This document shows positions 18,427 to 27,387 of a stretch of 64,000 nucleotides of DNA, in pieces; positions within the stretch are counted from its first letter, which is position 1; every line of letters begins with the position of its first letter. The position numbers were made by a program, and so were the translations under genes. Under the pieces are notes generated by a model that ran no database searches, was not told where the DNA came from, and saw nothing but the letters and a program-made list of their open reading frames with translations. This DNA is from Priestia abyssalis (GTDB taxonomy: Bacteria > Bacillota > Bacilli > Bacillales > Bacillaceae_H). The stretch lies in assembly GCF_002019595.1 (NCBI RefSeq), contig NZ_KV917369.1, positions 2,442,417 through 2,506,416 of the forward strand, in the 5' to 3' direction.

Positions 18427-18526
18427 GTTGGTATTCTTCTGATACACCCGTAATTTTTCCGCTTACAAGGATTTGATTTTCGTCCTCTTTCGTCTCAAAC
18501 ACTACCGTTTCTATATTTTCGAACAT
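18400..18526 (-). CDS. Possible small protein downstream of the DUF421 gene
   Basis: ATG 18526 is preceded by AAGGAGA and begins MFENIETVVFETKEDENQ, which reads like protein for about 40 codons. After that the frame runs through the opposing gene's terminator and antisense to its coding region (to 18263), and the composition becomes unlike protein. Either a short real gene with a lost stop, or a broken last gene of the DUF1657/DUF421 operon. Confidence 0.3.
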
Positions 18527-18559
18527 TATTGTTTCTCTCCTTGATTCGAATAGATTTAA

Positions 18560-19417
18560 TCATCTTAAATAAGGAGTCAGCTCATCGAGTGCTTTTTGCA
18601 GCTTTTTCGCATTTTTGTTATACATTTCTTTTGCGGATGTAGCGTCTGTCCCTAAAGAAAAAATTTCTAAATCGGCCTGGCATTTTTTTATCATGGCAAG
18701 CAGCATAGGACGTTGTTGGGGGGATGGGACGTTCAGTTGATCATTATAAATGTCAATCGTCAATTCCCCGTAGGAATCCACTTGTCCCAGAAACACATTG
18801 TTGAGCATGACACCTTGTTTATCGAGTTCCAAATTCAGCCACCTGCGGGATTTGTTCGCCGCTGCCAAAGCATCATCCATAATGTGACCATCCATAATGA
18901 CTGTATGGGGTTCTTTCTCTTGCGGTACATTCATTTGTAAATCTTTCGGGGTCAACGGTTGGTTTTCCTTTTTCAAGAAAACGCTCAAATCACCTCTTGG
19001 TTCTAAGACGGCAAATTCCACATCAGCCGCTTTAAATACGTTCTTTTGGCGAAGCAAAGCCGATAATTCGTCGATTGTATAACGTTCTTTCTTCAAATTA
19101 TCTTCTAATATTTTTCCATCTTTGATGAACACCGTGCTTGTTCCTTCGACCACATCACGAAATTTCTTGCTTTTGATGGCGAAGAAATCAACGAAAAAGG
19201 TAATGAGACCAAATGACACAATACCGAGTATTCCTACTAGGATATTTTTTTCCAATCCCATGATGACCTCACCGGCGATACTGCCGATGGTGATGCCTGA
19301 TACATATTCAAAGAAAGTCAGTTCTGAAATTTGCTTTTTTCCTAATATCTTCGTCGTTAAAAAGAGGACGACAAAAAAAAGTAGCGAACGAACAATGACA
19401 TCCATCCATTCCGGCAT
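18560..19417 (-). CDS. DUF421 membrane protein fused to a DUF1657-like domain
   Basis: A 285-residue protein: three N-terminal membrane helices (about 8-85), the DUF421/YetF soluble domain (STVFIKDGKILEDNLKKERY..., IDELSALLRQKNVF), and a C-terminal 55-residue extension (MLLAMIKKCQADLEIFSLGT...) that resembles the two DUF1657 proteins encoded just upstream. This fused form is, as I recall, the last gene of the mobile spoVA2 (spoVA2mob) heat-resistance operon of Bacillus. Here the spoVAC, spoVAD and spoVAEb genes are absent. Probably a spore inner-membrane protein. Confidence 0.85.
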   Translation of the reverse strand: MPEWMDVIVRSLLFFVVLFLTTKILGKKQISELTFFEYVSGITIGSIAGEVIMGLEKNILVGILGIVSFGLITFFVDFFAIKSKKFRDVVEGTSTVFIKDGKILEDNLKKERYTIDELSALLRQKNVFKAADVEFAVLEPRGDLSVFLKKENQPLTPKDLQMNVPQEKEPHTVIMDGHIMDDALAAANKSRRWLNLELDKQGVMLNNVFLGQVDSYGELTIDIYNDQLNVPSPQQRPMLLAMIKKCQADLEIFSLGTDATSAKEMYNKNAKKLQKALDELTPYLR

Positions 19418-19435
19418 GTTTCTTCACCTCAGCGA

Positions 19436-19642
19436 TTATGGTTGTTTATATTGCGGCTCTTCGATTTCCAGTTCATATACACGTGCCTGAAGGTCTTGTT
19501 TAATTTCATCCATCAATAACATATTTTTGTGGAAAATTCGTTGTGCCTCTTCATCCATGGAGTTTAACGCCAAACTTGATAATTGTGATTGGATTCCCTT
19601 GATGGTGGAAAGGCATTGATTCACATTCGCGGCAATCGTCAT
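19436..19642 (-). CDS. DUF1657 family protein
   Basis: A 68-residue helical protein with the family pattern MTIAANVNQCLSTIKGIQSQL...FHKN and the terminal EEPQYKQ shared with its neighbour at 19863-20066. It ends 18 bases before the DUF421 fusion gene and is surely in the same transcript. DUF1657 proteins occur in pairs in spore-associated operons. Compared with the neighbour it has lost the LGTENxxAK block. Confidence 0.8.
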   Translation of the reverse strand: MTIAANVNQCLSTIKGIQSQLSSLALNSMDEEAQRIFHKNMLLMDEIKQDLQARVYELEIEEPQYKQP

Positions 19643-19810
19643 GTTTACATCTTCCTATCTTCTTATAGTTAACGTATTTCTTTAAACTTGAGCATCAAAC
19701 GAAAATAGTTTATTGATGAGGATAGATAACGAAAGAAACCATTTCCATTTTTATGTAAATGAAAAAGAGGGACTGAACCTAGTTATGATTGTGACGGTTC
19801 ATTTTGCGGG

Positions 19811-19856
19811 AATCATCCAAAAGGAAGGAAAACAGTCCTTTCAGATGATCCCTGTA
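19811..19856 (-). terminator. Stem-loop between the two DUF1657 genes
   Basis: GGGAATCATCC..AAAGGA pairs with TCCTTTCAGATGATCCC. It lies just past the stop of the first DUF1657 gene and could partly separate it from the rest of the operon. Confidence 0.5.
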
Positions 19857-19862
19857 TGACGA

Positions 19863-20066
19863 TTATTGTTTGTATTGAGGCTCTTCTTGCTCGATTTCCT
19901 GTAAACGCGGTGTAATGCTGTCAATAATCGTTTGAGTTTGCTGGGCTGCATTTTGATATAACTGCTTCGCATTTTGGTTTTCTGTACCTAAAGCGAATGT
20001 TTCAAAGCTTGCTTGAGCGCTTTTTAGGCCTGCAATCGTCTGTTTTACTTGAGCTGCAACTGTCAT
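19863..20066 (-). CDS. DUF1657 family protein
   Basis: A 67-residue protein, MTVAAQVKQTIAGLKSAQAS then FETFALGTENQNAKQLYQNAAQQ, the standard DUF1657 layout of two helices. It ends EEPQYKQ. First gene of the minus-strand DUF1657-DUF1657-DUF421 group, with AGAGGGAGT as ribosome binding site. In the mobile spoVA2 operon the same family stands first and sixth. Confidence 0.85.
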   Translation of the reverse strand: MTVAAQVKQTIAGLKSAQASFETFALGTENQNAKQLYQNAAQQTQTIIDSITPRLQEIEQEEPQYKQ

Positions 20067-20229
20067 GTGTAACTCCCTCTTTCTGCTTAATTTAACTCAC
20101 AAAAATATTATTTCTGTTTTCTGTCTCTTTATGTGAAGAGAAGACTAGTGGTTTTTTTCCAGATTTTCAGCACATTTTTCTCATGATTAGTGGAAAGATG
20201 GGAAAAATATGGTCGAGGTGATAAGATTT

Positions 20230-20370
20230 ATGAGAGAAGGAGTCGCTTTATACGGCGGAATGGTTCTTGGATTATTGTTTGTCGGCCTTTTCGGATTTAG
20301 AGGATTTTCCCAATTGTTCAATACGGGAAAGGAACCGGAAAAATCCACACAACAACAATCCACAAGATGA
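20230..20370 (+). CDS. 46-residue single-span membrane protein
   Basis: ATG 20230 with GAGGTGAT before it. MREGVALYGGMVLGLLFVGL then FGFRGFSQLFNTGKE: one membrane helix at about residues 8-27 and a short polar, glutamine-rich tail. An ATG at 20209 in the same frame would cover the ribosome binding site and is less likely. No family recognised. Confidence 0.6.
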   Translation: MREGVALYGGMVLGLLFVGLFGFRGFSQLFNTGKEPEKSTQQQSTR

Positions 20371-20456
20371 TTGATCGAGAAGAAGGGCATATAGGAACGC
20401 GACAGCTTCATGTGCCCTTTTTCTCCATATTTATGACGTTCTCTTTACAACTTCTT

Positions 20457-20711
20457 TTAATCTGCAGGGGCCGCTTCCACTGCAATTTGATAGGCCTCCA
20501 AGATGGATTCTCTTTCCTCGGGATTGGATAGCCCTGCAAGATATTGCTCACCCCCGTCATCCTCCACACGCATCAGGATGGTTTCGCCATGTGCTCTTAA
20601 AAGGACGTAAGCATTTCCTTCCATCTCAAACAAGGCTTCGACGGCATACTGCTTTTCAATACCGTGTTCATCCTCAATCGTTAAAAAATCTCTCTTTTCC
20701 ACATGATTCAT
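20457..20711 (-). CDS. DUF1292 family protein (YrzB-like)
   Basis: An 84-residue acidic protein, MNHVEKRDFLTIEDEHGIEK..., with the DUF1292 layout (LTIEDE...YAVEALFEMEGNAYVLL). A GGAGGTGTGAAAGG site fixes the start at 20711, shortening the frame by nine codons. DUF1292 proteins are found throughout Firmicutes; in B. subtilis YrzB lies with yrzL-yrrK, while here it stands alone. Function unknown. Confidence 0.82.
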   Translation of the reverse strand: MNHVEKRDFLTIEDEHGIEKQYAVEALFEMEGNAYVLLRAHGETILMRVEDDGGEQYLAGLSNPEERESILEAYQIAVEAAPAD

Positions 20712-20887
20712 CCTTTCACACCTCCATAGAATGCTCATCGTTACTTTGTCCCGTTCGGTGTATTCCTATATTAGGAAACTTCTATCGGTTCGGGTTTTAC
20801 TGCCCGTTAATGAGGGATAAAAGTAGCATTCATTGAAAAAAAACGTAAAATAGTAAAAAGAAACAATGGAAGGATAGGGGAATTTAT

Positions 20888-21580
20888 GTGTTGAGACTTC
20901 TATGTATTGTGCTATATGTATCCTTTTGGTTCGTGTTTCACATCCCATATGTTCACTTAGCGAAAAAGCGTGCTTATAAAGAAGATATATTGAATGCCAA
21001 GTTACGAGCGCTCATCCTACGGCTTTTTAAAATCGCAGGTGTCCGTGTAAAGATAACAGGAAAGGAAAATATCCCGAAACAAGAACCCGTGCTGTTTGCC
21101 GCCAACCACGAAAGTCATCTGGACCCTCTTCTCATGTACGTTTGTTTAACCAGAGTTCCATACTTTGTAATGAAAGCAGAAATTGAAGATATTCCAGTGT
21201 TTCGCGTTTGGATGCAAGAAATCGGCCATATTGCTTTAAAGCGAGGGGACCGAAAAAGTGCAGTTGAAGTATTGAGGAAAATGAAAAGATATTTAGAAGA
21301 AGGAAAAGATATTCTCATTTTTCCTGAAGGAACGATCACGAAAGGGGAAAGGGACTTGCCTTTCAAACCCGGAAGTTTCAAAGCGGCGCTGGATACTGAA
21401 AGCAGTATTGTTCCGATTACAATAAGAGGATCGGCGAAAGGATTGGAACAGCAGCGCTATATGATTAAACCTACTACGATTGACGTGATCATCCACCCAA
21501 AAATCGAAACTGAAAAAGGCAAATGGGAACATACGCATGAGCTTTCCTCACATGTAGAGAAGATTATTAAGGAAGCGTGA
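20888..21580 (+). CDS. plsC: 1-acyl-glycerol-3-phosphate acyltransferase PlsC
   Basis: A 230-residue acyltransferase with one N-terminal membrane helix. The catalytic NHESHLD (NHx4D) is at about residue 75 and the substrate-binding FPEGT at about 144, with a basic RGDRKSAVEVL block between. PlsC transfers the second acyl group to lysophosphatidic acid at the membrane. Start at GTG 20888 (or TTG 20891) after GGATAGGGG. The following acidic hypothetical gene may be co-transcribed. Confidence 0.88.
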   Translation: MLRLLCIVLYVSFWFVFHIPYVHLAKKRAYKEDILNAKLRALILRLFKIAGVRVKITGKENIPKQEPVLFAANHESHLDPLLMYVCLTRVPYFVMKAEIEDIPVFRVWMQEIGHIALKRGDRKSAVEVLRKMKRYLEEGKDILIFPEGTITKGERDLPFKPGSFKAALDTESSIVPITIRGSAKGLEQQRYMIKPTTIDVIIHPKIETEKGKWEHTHELSSHVEKIIKEA

Positions 21581-21661
21581 ATGATTCCCTCTTAAACATG
21601 GTCTAAAATGGATGAAGCAAGGAATACTAGAAAGGAGAACATTGGAAAGAAGGGATGCACG

Positions 21662-22315
21662 ATGTCATTAGAATGGTTCGATCGAGTGAGCGGGGAGCTC
21701 CAAGACCATTTGGAGTCCATTTGTGATAAATATGATCAAATTGGTCATATTTCTATTGATAGAGGGGCCAAGCACCCTCGTATGGAGTTTTTCATTGAAA
21801 CGGGAATGGATGAAAATAGCAGGGAGTACTTTTGTACACTTTTTTTCGATCCCTATAATGAAGAATTTTATATGGAAACGTTCGACTTTGATCTTGAACA
21901 AACATCAAGAATCATCCTTTCTGATATAGAAGACATCGTCGATGCTGTTCATGATACATTCCACGATTACATGAACGGTGATGAGACTGACGAAATAGAT
22001 GATGAAGATGAATATTTCTTGGTGGAAGATGAGCCGGAAGAGGAAATCTTCGAAGAAATCGATGTGGATTGGACTACTCCGGAAGTAACAGCATATGCTC
22101 ATGAAGACGAAGTAGAGGTCACCTATCAGTTTGGAATTGTCCAAGAAACAGGGGACGGTGTATTACGAAGAGTGAATCGAATAGTCGCAGCCAATGATGA
22201 CTTAATAGAAGACGAGTCCCATTTCATATTCAGCAAAGAGGAAGCAAGCACCATCATTGCCATGATTGCCAGCCATATGGATTCCTTAAAGGAGTTTGAT
22301 TATAACGATTATTAA
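21662..22315 (+). CDS. Acidic hypothetical protein
   Basis: A 217-residue protein from ATG 21662, behind AAGAAGGG. About 27% Asp/Glu, with an extreme acidic linker (NGDETDEIDDEDEYFLVEDE) between an N-terminal domain (about 1-95) and a C-terminal domain (about 140-217). No motif or membrane segment. I do not recognise a named family. Lies 80 bases behind plsC and ends at a good terminator. Confidence 0.65.
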   Translation: MSLEWFDRVSGELQDHLESICDKYDQIGHISIDRGAKHPRMEFFIETGMDENSREYFCTLFFDPYNEEFYMETFDFDLEQTSRIILSDIEDIVDAVHDTFHDYMNGDETDEIDDEDEYFLVEDEPEEEIFEEIDVDWTTPEVTAYAHEDEVEVTYQFGIVQETGDGVLRRVNRIVAANDDLIEDESHFIFSKEEASTIIAMIASHMDSLKEFDYNDY

Positions 22316-22339
22316 GCTGCCAGGCAGCCCGCACCAAAA

Positions 22340-22380
22340 AAGAACACATTTGCGTTTAACCGCTATGTGTTCTTTTTGTT
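22340..22380 (+). terminator. Rho-independent terminator
   Basis: AAAGAACACA / TGTGTTCTTT with a 16-base loop and following T-rich tract. Confidence 0.8.
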
Positions 22381-22457
22381 CACTAGCCAATATCCACCCC
22401 ATTTTGATGGTTGAAACAATATCCTTCATCACACACTAGGAAAATGGAGGTATAAAT

Positions 22458-22898
22458 ATGTTTTCATTACGCGGGGATGCTCATAAATTTTATCTTAGAT
22501 TAAGAAGAAAGAGAGTGAATCAGCAATGGATTGAACAATGCAAGGAGCTTGCGGAAATTGAGGAAATTCAAACCTTTTATACGGAAATCGACAGTCATAC
22601 ACTGAATAAAATTCAATATCGAATGGTAAAAGAGAAGAACGGATCAGGAATCATTCCTATTTTTATATCTGCCGGTCCGTGGCTGTTATTCATTTTTTCA
22701 AAACAGTTACAGCGATTTCTATTCAAAGAGGGGAGCCTGCTGTGGGCCGCTTTCGTATTGTTGTATTTAACGGCTCTGACAGTGAGTGTAATCGTTCATT
22801 TCCAAGAAAAAGCCTGGGCAGCTGTTCACATCGAAATCATTCAAGATATTTTAAGGGAAAGAGGAATGGACAAAAGCATGAACCATTCCCTCAGTTAA
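22458..22898 (+). CDS. Two-span membrane protein
   Basis: A 146-residue protein. The N-terminal 70 residues are basic and soluble; two membrane helices follow (about 74-92 and 97-117), with a helical tail. Start behind AAATGGAGG. Family not recognised; the layout is like many small hypothetical inner-membrane proteins of Bacillus. Terminator after it. Confidence 0.6.
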   Translation: MFSLRGDAHKFYLRLRRKRVNQQWIEQCKELAEIEEIQTFYTEIDSHTLNKIQYRMVKEKNGSGIIPIFISAGPWLLFIFSKQLQRFLFKEGSLLWAAFVLLYLTALTVSVIVHFQEKAWAAVHIEIIQDILRERGMDKSMNHSLS

Positions 22899-22955
22899 AT
22901 GGTTCATATCCTATGGACGGGGAAACAAATTTAGCAATAAAAGTGAACGCAGAAT

Positions 22956-22996
22956 AAAAAGGACGCGATCGAATCTTTCGAACGGCGTCCTTTTCC
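22956..22996 (+). terminator. Rho-independent terminator
   Basis: AAAGGACGC ... GCGTCCTTTT stem about 60 bases after the preceding stop; it can serve both directions because the next small gene is on the minus strand. Confidence 0.75.
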
Positions 22997-23002
22997 TTCG
23001 TT

Positions 23003-23113
23003 TTATTGAATATCTGTGCTTACAGTCATTTCTTCTTCATCGATTTCTATATGACAATCCATTGTATGAATCGTTTTATCTTCGTGGTTTCCATAATAAA
23101 TGGTGATATTCAT
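23003..23113 (-). CDS. 36-residue acidic peptide gene
   Basis: ATG 23113 behind AAAGGAGCGAT. MNITIYYGNHEDKTIHTMDC, then HIEIDEEEMTVSTDIQ. Short beta-like protein with a good ribosome binding site and a bidirectional terminator after it. No family recognised, but the coding signals are good for its size. Confidence 0.5.
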   Translation of the reverse strand: MNITIYYGNHEDKTIHTMDCHIEIDEEEMTVSTDIQ

Positions 23114-23464
23114 GAATTTATCGCTCCTTTAATATAGGAATCATTCAATATGTATAATGTCCTTATCACACGTATAATTTATTATAACTCAAACCATTAT
23201 TATCCTCAACAGGAAATATTCTTATCACAAAGTAACTATTCTTTCTTGCTTGAAGTGGGAAATGGCCCAAAAGACGATGAACGAAATCAATCGAATCGTT
23301 GAAGCGTTAACGATTCAGGCGCCGTCATCATAACATGGTCATTTTTTTAGAGGGAGATTAGATTAGTATAAGAAGATTTTACCAAAATAAATGACTACTA
23401 TGCCATAGTTTTTCTTTGTACAATTAAGCTCAGATATGAACTTAATTCGGAAAGAGGGAAAAGG

Positions 23465-24058
23465 GTGCAACATAATCAATTATTCTTTTTAGCTTTAGTA
23501 AGCAGCATTTTAGTTGTTTTATATAAGTTTTTCGAATGGCAAATCGTTGAAATATTGACACCATTTCTTATGCCTTTGCTATGGTTATTGGTATTTGGCT
23601 TTTTCTTTGTTATCACAATTCGAACCGTAATCACTCTGCTCAAAAATAAAAATTGGAAACCATTCGTTATCCAGCTCGTTACCATCCTCTTATGGCTCTT
23701 CTTTCCTTTCACTCAGGTTTTATTGGATATAGATTTTAAAATGAATAAATCCGAAAGAGAAGAGGTTGTAAGCAAGGTAGAAAATGGAACATTTAAACCG
23801 AACGTTTCATACAATTCTTCTCTTATTCATTTACCTGAAGAATATGACCAATTATCTAAAGGCGGCGGGGAGATTGTTGTAGAGAAAAATGGCGATAGCT
23901 CTTCCATTCTATTCTTTACTTTTCGAGGTATTTTAGATGGTTTTTCAGGATTTGTATATTCACCAACTGACCAAAGGCCTTCCAGAAATGATTTTGATGG
24001 AGACTTTAAAGAAATAGAAAAATTAGATGAACATTGGTATTGGGTAGCTTCTTATTAA
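23465..24058 (+). CDS. Membrane protein with extracytoplasmic domain
   Basis: A 197-residue protein from GTG 23465 (after GAGGGAAAAGG). Three membrane helices (about 4-21, 30-52, 65-90) are followed by a soluble C-terminal half containing GGGEIVVEKNGDSSSILFFTF. No recognised family. Single gene, followed by a GC-rich perfect hairpin. Confidence 0.6.
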   Translation: MQHNQLFFLALVSSILVVLYKFFEWQIVEILTPFLMPLLWLLVFGFFFVITIRTVITLLKNKNWKPFVIQLVTILLWLFFPFTQVLLDIDFKMNKSEREEVVSKVENGTFKPNVSYNSSLIHLPEEYDQLSKGGGEIVVEKNGDSSSILFFTFRGILDGFSGFVYSPTDQRPSRNDFDGDFKEIEKLDEHWYWVASY

Positions 24059-24169
24059 ACGGGGGCGTTCAACAAGAGACTGCATAAAACCCCACTTTTT
24101 CATGCAGATGCCGGGTTTCTTCAGAAGCCTTAAACATTGATTTATCAACGATGCATAAAATTTTGCATA

Positions 24170-24214
24170 AACTATAACACCCCCCTTGGGCACCAAGGGG
24201 GGGTGTTATAGTTT
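24170..24214. terminator. Long G/C-rich terminator-like hairpin
   Basis: AAACTATAACA-CCCCC-TTGG pairs with CCAA-GGGGGGG-TGTTATAGTTT, with two bulged Gs. Very stable; no T-run except GTTTGG. Confidence 0.6.
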
Positions 24215-24380
24215 GGTTCCTGAAGAAGTTTTATGTAACCTAGATTTGTATAGAATATACATACATGTATGGGATAAATCAGAAGCATGAATGAGAGAAT
24301 GAACTTAAAAAGAATCTGTATCTTTTTCATGGTTTCTACGTTGCACTGTTCATGAACATCATTATGTTGGGAGGTTTGTT

Positions 24381-24842
24381 ATGAAAAAGTTATGGAAACT
24401 TCTTCTTTTAGGAGGACTTATTCTCTTAACTGTGTTGTTTTTTAATACTCACTTTATTAAATTTCCAGTTAATTGGGCGCAAAATTTAGTCAATATGAGA
24501 GTAGAGACAAATTACATTCCTATAAAATATAAAAATAGTTATGCGACTATACGTAATTGTGGAAGAAATTGTAGCTATATTAAAGTGTTTTATAAGGGTT
24601 CAAAGGAAAGTCTAGTTATTACTGCAACGAACCATGTTAGTTGGGCTGATGATCCTAGGTGGAATAGGAATACAATTATACCTGGAACAAAGTATTACTA
24701 CCAAAAGAAAGGTGAAAAACAACTGTTATTCTGGCGGGAAGAAAAAGAGGGATTAGAATTGAGGCTTGAATATATTGGAGAAGAGAAGTTACCTAAAAAA
24801 GAACTTGTACAAATAGCAGATTCGGTTAAAGCTGAAAGATAA
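24381..24842 (+). CDS. Secreted or anchored hypothetical protein
   Basis: A 153-residue protein with one N-terminal hydrophobic helix (about 5-23) acting as signal anchor, then a soluble domain with two Cys (RNCGRNCSYIK) and many aromatic residues. GGGAGG precedes the ATG. No family recognised. Confidence 0.55.
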   Translation: MKKLWKLLLLGGLILLTVLFFNTHFIKFPVNWAQNLVNMRVETNYIPIKYKNSYATIRNCGRNCSYIKVFYKGSKESLVITATNHVSWADDPRWNRNTIIPGTKYYYQKKGEKQLLFWREEKEGLELRLEYIGEEKLPKKELVQIADSVKAER

Positions 24843-25247
24843 AAGCTTATCATAGTATGTAACTTCCCACTTTTGCTCCGACTAATAAGGCGAAATGTCC
24901 AAAAGTAGAGGAAGAATAAATAGTTCCTAAAATAAAAGCAAGAATTGTAAGTACAACCCTATATATAAATAACAACCTAGATTTTAAAAGTGATTGGTTC
25001 CAGGACGGGCATTCCAGTCGCGATCTTGTTGTACTAATAGCATTGGCTAGAGGTTATCTGAGTTTGTATCTTTACAAAGTAATAAAGAAATAAAGATTGT
25101 TCCCTATCCAATCTACTCAAACAACGAACATCCAAGACATAACAACACTACCTCAAATTGGTAATATAGCATTCATTGTTAAACTAATGTTAATATCTTA
25201 TAATTTTCTAGAATCATAGAAAGAAGGGTTCAGAAAAGGAGAATAAA
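24843..25247. other. Gene-free stretch
   Basis: AT-rich sequence in which I see no ORF, repeat or terminator of note. The promoter and AAAGGAG site of the acidic surface protein lie at its right end. Confidence 0.5.
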
Positions 25248-26738
25248 ATGAAAAAACTGGGGGCAATTTTACTATCATTTTCATTATTAATCGGATTATT
25301 CCCAAAAGCAACACTAGCTACTCAGGAACCAAGTTTTGAGAAAGAACTTACGGAGTATTTAACCGAGATTAGTAAAGAAAGAGGTTTTGAAGTAACGAAA
25401 GATGATATAGAAGTATCTCTTTCCACTTATGAGGCGAACATCAAAGACTTCGATACTGTCGAAGATTTAAGTGACTTCTTAGGTGAAGTGATTAAAGCCG
25501 ATCTAAGTAACTTAGATTATATTTATGAAGAGTATGAATTGGATGAGGCAAGCCTCACCCATTTGCTAGAAGAAAACGGTGAAGAAATCAACGATTACAT
25601 TTATATTGATGATTTGGACACAGCCGTTTGGTTCTATACAGATAATGAGGTTTTTGAACGTGATCCAAACTTCGACCAAGATCTTGTTGATTATTTAGCT
25701 AGAGTTAGCCAGGAAAGAGGCTTCGAAGTGACGAAAGGAGATATTGAAGCATCTCTTGCTTTATATGAGATGACCAATGCTGACTTTGAAACTGTCGAAG
25801 ATTTAAGCGATTTCTTAGGCGAAGTAATTAAAGCCGACCTAAGCAACTTAGATTATTTTAATGAAAATTATGAATTGGATAAACAATCCTTACTCCAATT
25901 GTTAGAGGAAAATGGCAAGGACATTAATGATTACATTTATATTGATGACCTAGAGGAAGATATTTGGAACTATTCTGAAGGGAGTCTTCCTGGAATGGGT
26001 GAAGAAATAGCAGAAGAACTTCTTCCTATTTTTGAAGAAATCGACCTTACAGAAGAGGAACTTAAACGTATCGAAGACCATTTAATGTCCTTAGAGGAGC
26101 ACCTCTCCAATCCTGAAATCATAACGAGCCTTGATGAATTGGGTAACCGCATGATGGCTTTCGAGTACTTTGATGTGGCTACCGAGCTTACATCCGAGCA
26201 AATTGCAGAAATAGCATCCATCTACGAAGAGCTACTATCTATTTTTAAGTTGAAGGCATCCTATAGCCTTGTCAAGGGCGGTTCAGAAACACCATTATCC
26301 CTTGCGGACTTAATGGCATTAGAAGAACTGAAGGGTGCTAATTTGAAGGTAAACTTATCCAGTACAGATGGTCAGTTCTTAGCAGATATTATTATTACAA
26401 GTGAAATGGTCGATTCTGAAACAGTTATTGAAACAGGTGAGCAAATCGAGGAGTCTGCCGAAGAGGTGATTGAGACAGTCGAACAACCACAGATAGCTAA
26501 ACCGGAAAAACAAAAGCCAATACTTAGTGCAGAAAAGCCAACAATTAAAACAGAAAAACCTGCATTACCACTTAAAGCAAAACACGGAAAATCTATTGCT
26601 CAAAGTAAAACAGAATATAAGACTGTAAAAGGCGCGAAACTACCAGAAACAGCTTCCGATTATATTCCAAATGCACTGTTTGGACTTTTCATCACTTTAG
26701 CCGGAATCTTAGCATACCGAAAGGTAAGGAATGCGTAA
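25248..26738 (+). CDS. Processed acidic surface protein with LPETA sorting signal
   Basis: A 496-residue strongly acidic secreted protein. Signal peptide at about residues 1-25, two homologous repeats of about 103 residues (28-130 and 140-242; shared core TVEDLSDFLGEVIKADLSNL), an acidic helical region, a Pro/Lys/Glu linker (KPEKQKPILSAEKP...) and a C-terminal sorting signal LPETA (465-469) followed by a hydrophobic helix and a basic tail. LPXTA in place of LPXTG marks the family known as processed acidic surface proteins, which travel with a dedicated class D sortase. The sortase gene overlaps its end. Confidence 0.88.
   Translation: MKKLGAILLSFSLLIGLFPKATLATQEPSFEKELTEYLTEISKERGFEVTKDDIEVSLSTYEANIKDFDTVEDLSDFLGEVIKADLSNLDYIYEEYELDEASLTHLLEENGEEINDYIYIDDLDTAVWFYTDNEVFERDPNFDQDLVDYLARVSQERGFEVTKGDIEASLALYEMTNADFETVEDLSDFLGEVIKADLSNLDYFNENYELDKQSLLQLLEENGKDINDYIYIDDLEEDIWNYSEGSLPGMGEEIAEELLPIFEEIDLTEEELKRIEDHLMSLEEHLSNPEIITSLDELGNRMMAFEYFDVATELTSEQIAEIASIYEELLSIFKLKASYSLVKGGSETPLSLADLMALEELKGANLKVNLSSTDGQFLADIIITSEMVDSETVIETGEQIEESAEEVIETVEQPQIAKPEKQKPILSAEKPTIKTEKPALPLKAKHGKSIAQSKTEYKTVKGAKLPETASDYIPNALFGLFITLAGILAYRKVRNA
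25329..25973 (+). repeat. Tandem intragenic repeat (two units)
   Basis: Unit 1 (25329-25637) and unit 2 (25665-25973) code for homologous 103-residue segments offset by 112 residues. Nearly identical patches include GAAGATTTAAG and GAAGTGATTAAAGCCGA, so the duplication is visible in DNA as well as protein. Confidence 0.75.
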
Positions 26739-27387
26739 GATGGGAACACTAAAAAATAAGGGAATCAACCGCAAAAAGCGGTTGATTCTTCTTTCGTTTA
26801 CAATTGCTAGCATCTTGTTTGGTTTTTGGTTTTCTACTACCAATATCTATAAGTTTGCAAAAGGCTACTTTGCTTATAAAACTCATTCTTCAAATAGTCA
26901 AATAAAAGAAACCGCAAAGCTAATCGAGATACAACCTAATAAAGAAGAAACGGAAAAAGAGCTATATCCTGTCCGTCCTAAAATTGGGGAAGAAATAGGA
27001 GAACTGTATATACCAAAATTAGACGCAACACTCCCTATTTATCACGGAACAAACGAGGATGAGTTGGAAAAAGGAGTTGGTCACTTTGCAGGAAGTGTGC
27101 TACCTGGTGAAAATGACAATTCCGTTCTCTCAGGTCACCGAGATACAGTATTCCGAAAACTTGGGGAAATAGGAGAAGGAGACTGGTTAGTCGTTCGAAC
27201 TTCGGCAGGAGAATTCAAATACAAAGTCAACAAAGTGCGGGTTGTTGATGAGGATGATCGAACCGTTATCGTTCCAAAACCACGTGCAACGTTAACAGTC
27301 AGTACATGTTATCCTTTTGAATATATCGGATCAGCACCTGAACGCTATATACTAGTCGCTTATCTGGCTTCCAAAACATTAAGTTAA
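26731..27387 (+). CDS. Class D sortase
   Basis: A 218-residue sortase with one N-terminal membrane helix (about 18-36). The catalytic His136 (LSGHRD), Cys193 (TVSTCYPF) and Arg205 (SAPERYIL) are all present. It cleaves LPXTA-type signals and attaches proteins to the wall. The start overlaps the stop of the acidic surface protein by eight bases (an alternative ATG is at 26740), so the two are coupled: a dedicated sortase-substrate pair. Confidence 0.9.
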   Translation: MRKMGTLKNKGINRKKRLILLSFTIASILFGFWFSTTNIYKFAKGYFAYKTHSSNSQIKETAKLIEIQPNKEETEKELYPVRPKIGEEIGELYIPKLDATLPIYHGTNEDELEKGVGHFAGSVLPGENDNSVLSGHRDTVFRKLGEIGEGDWLVVRTSAGEFKYKVNKVRVVDEDDRTVIVPKPRATLTVSTCYPFEYIGSAPERYILVAYLASKTLS

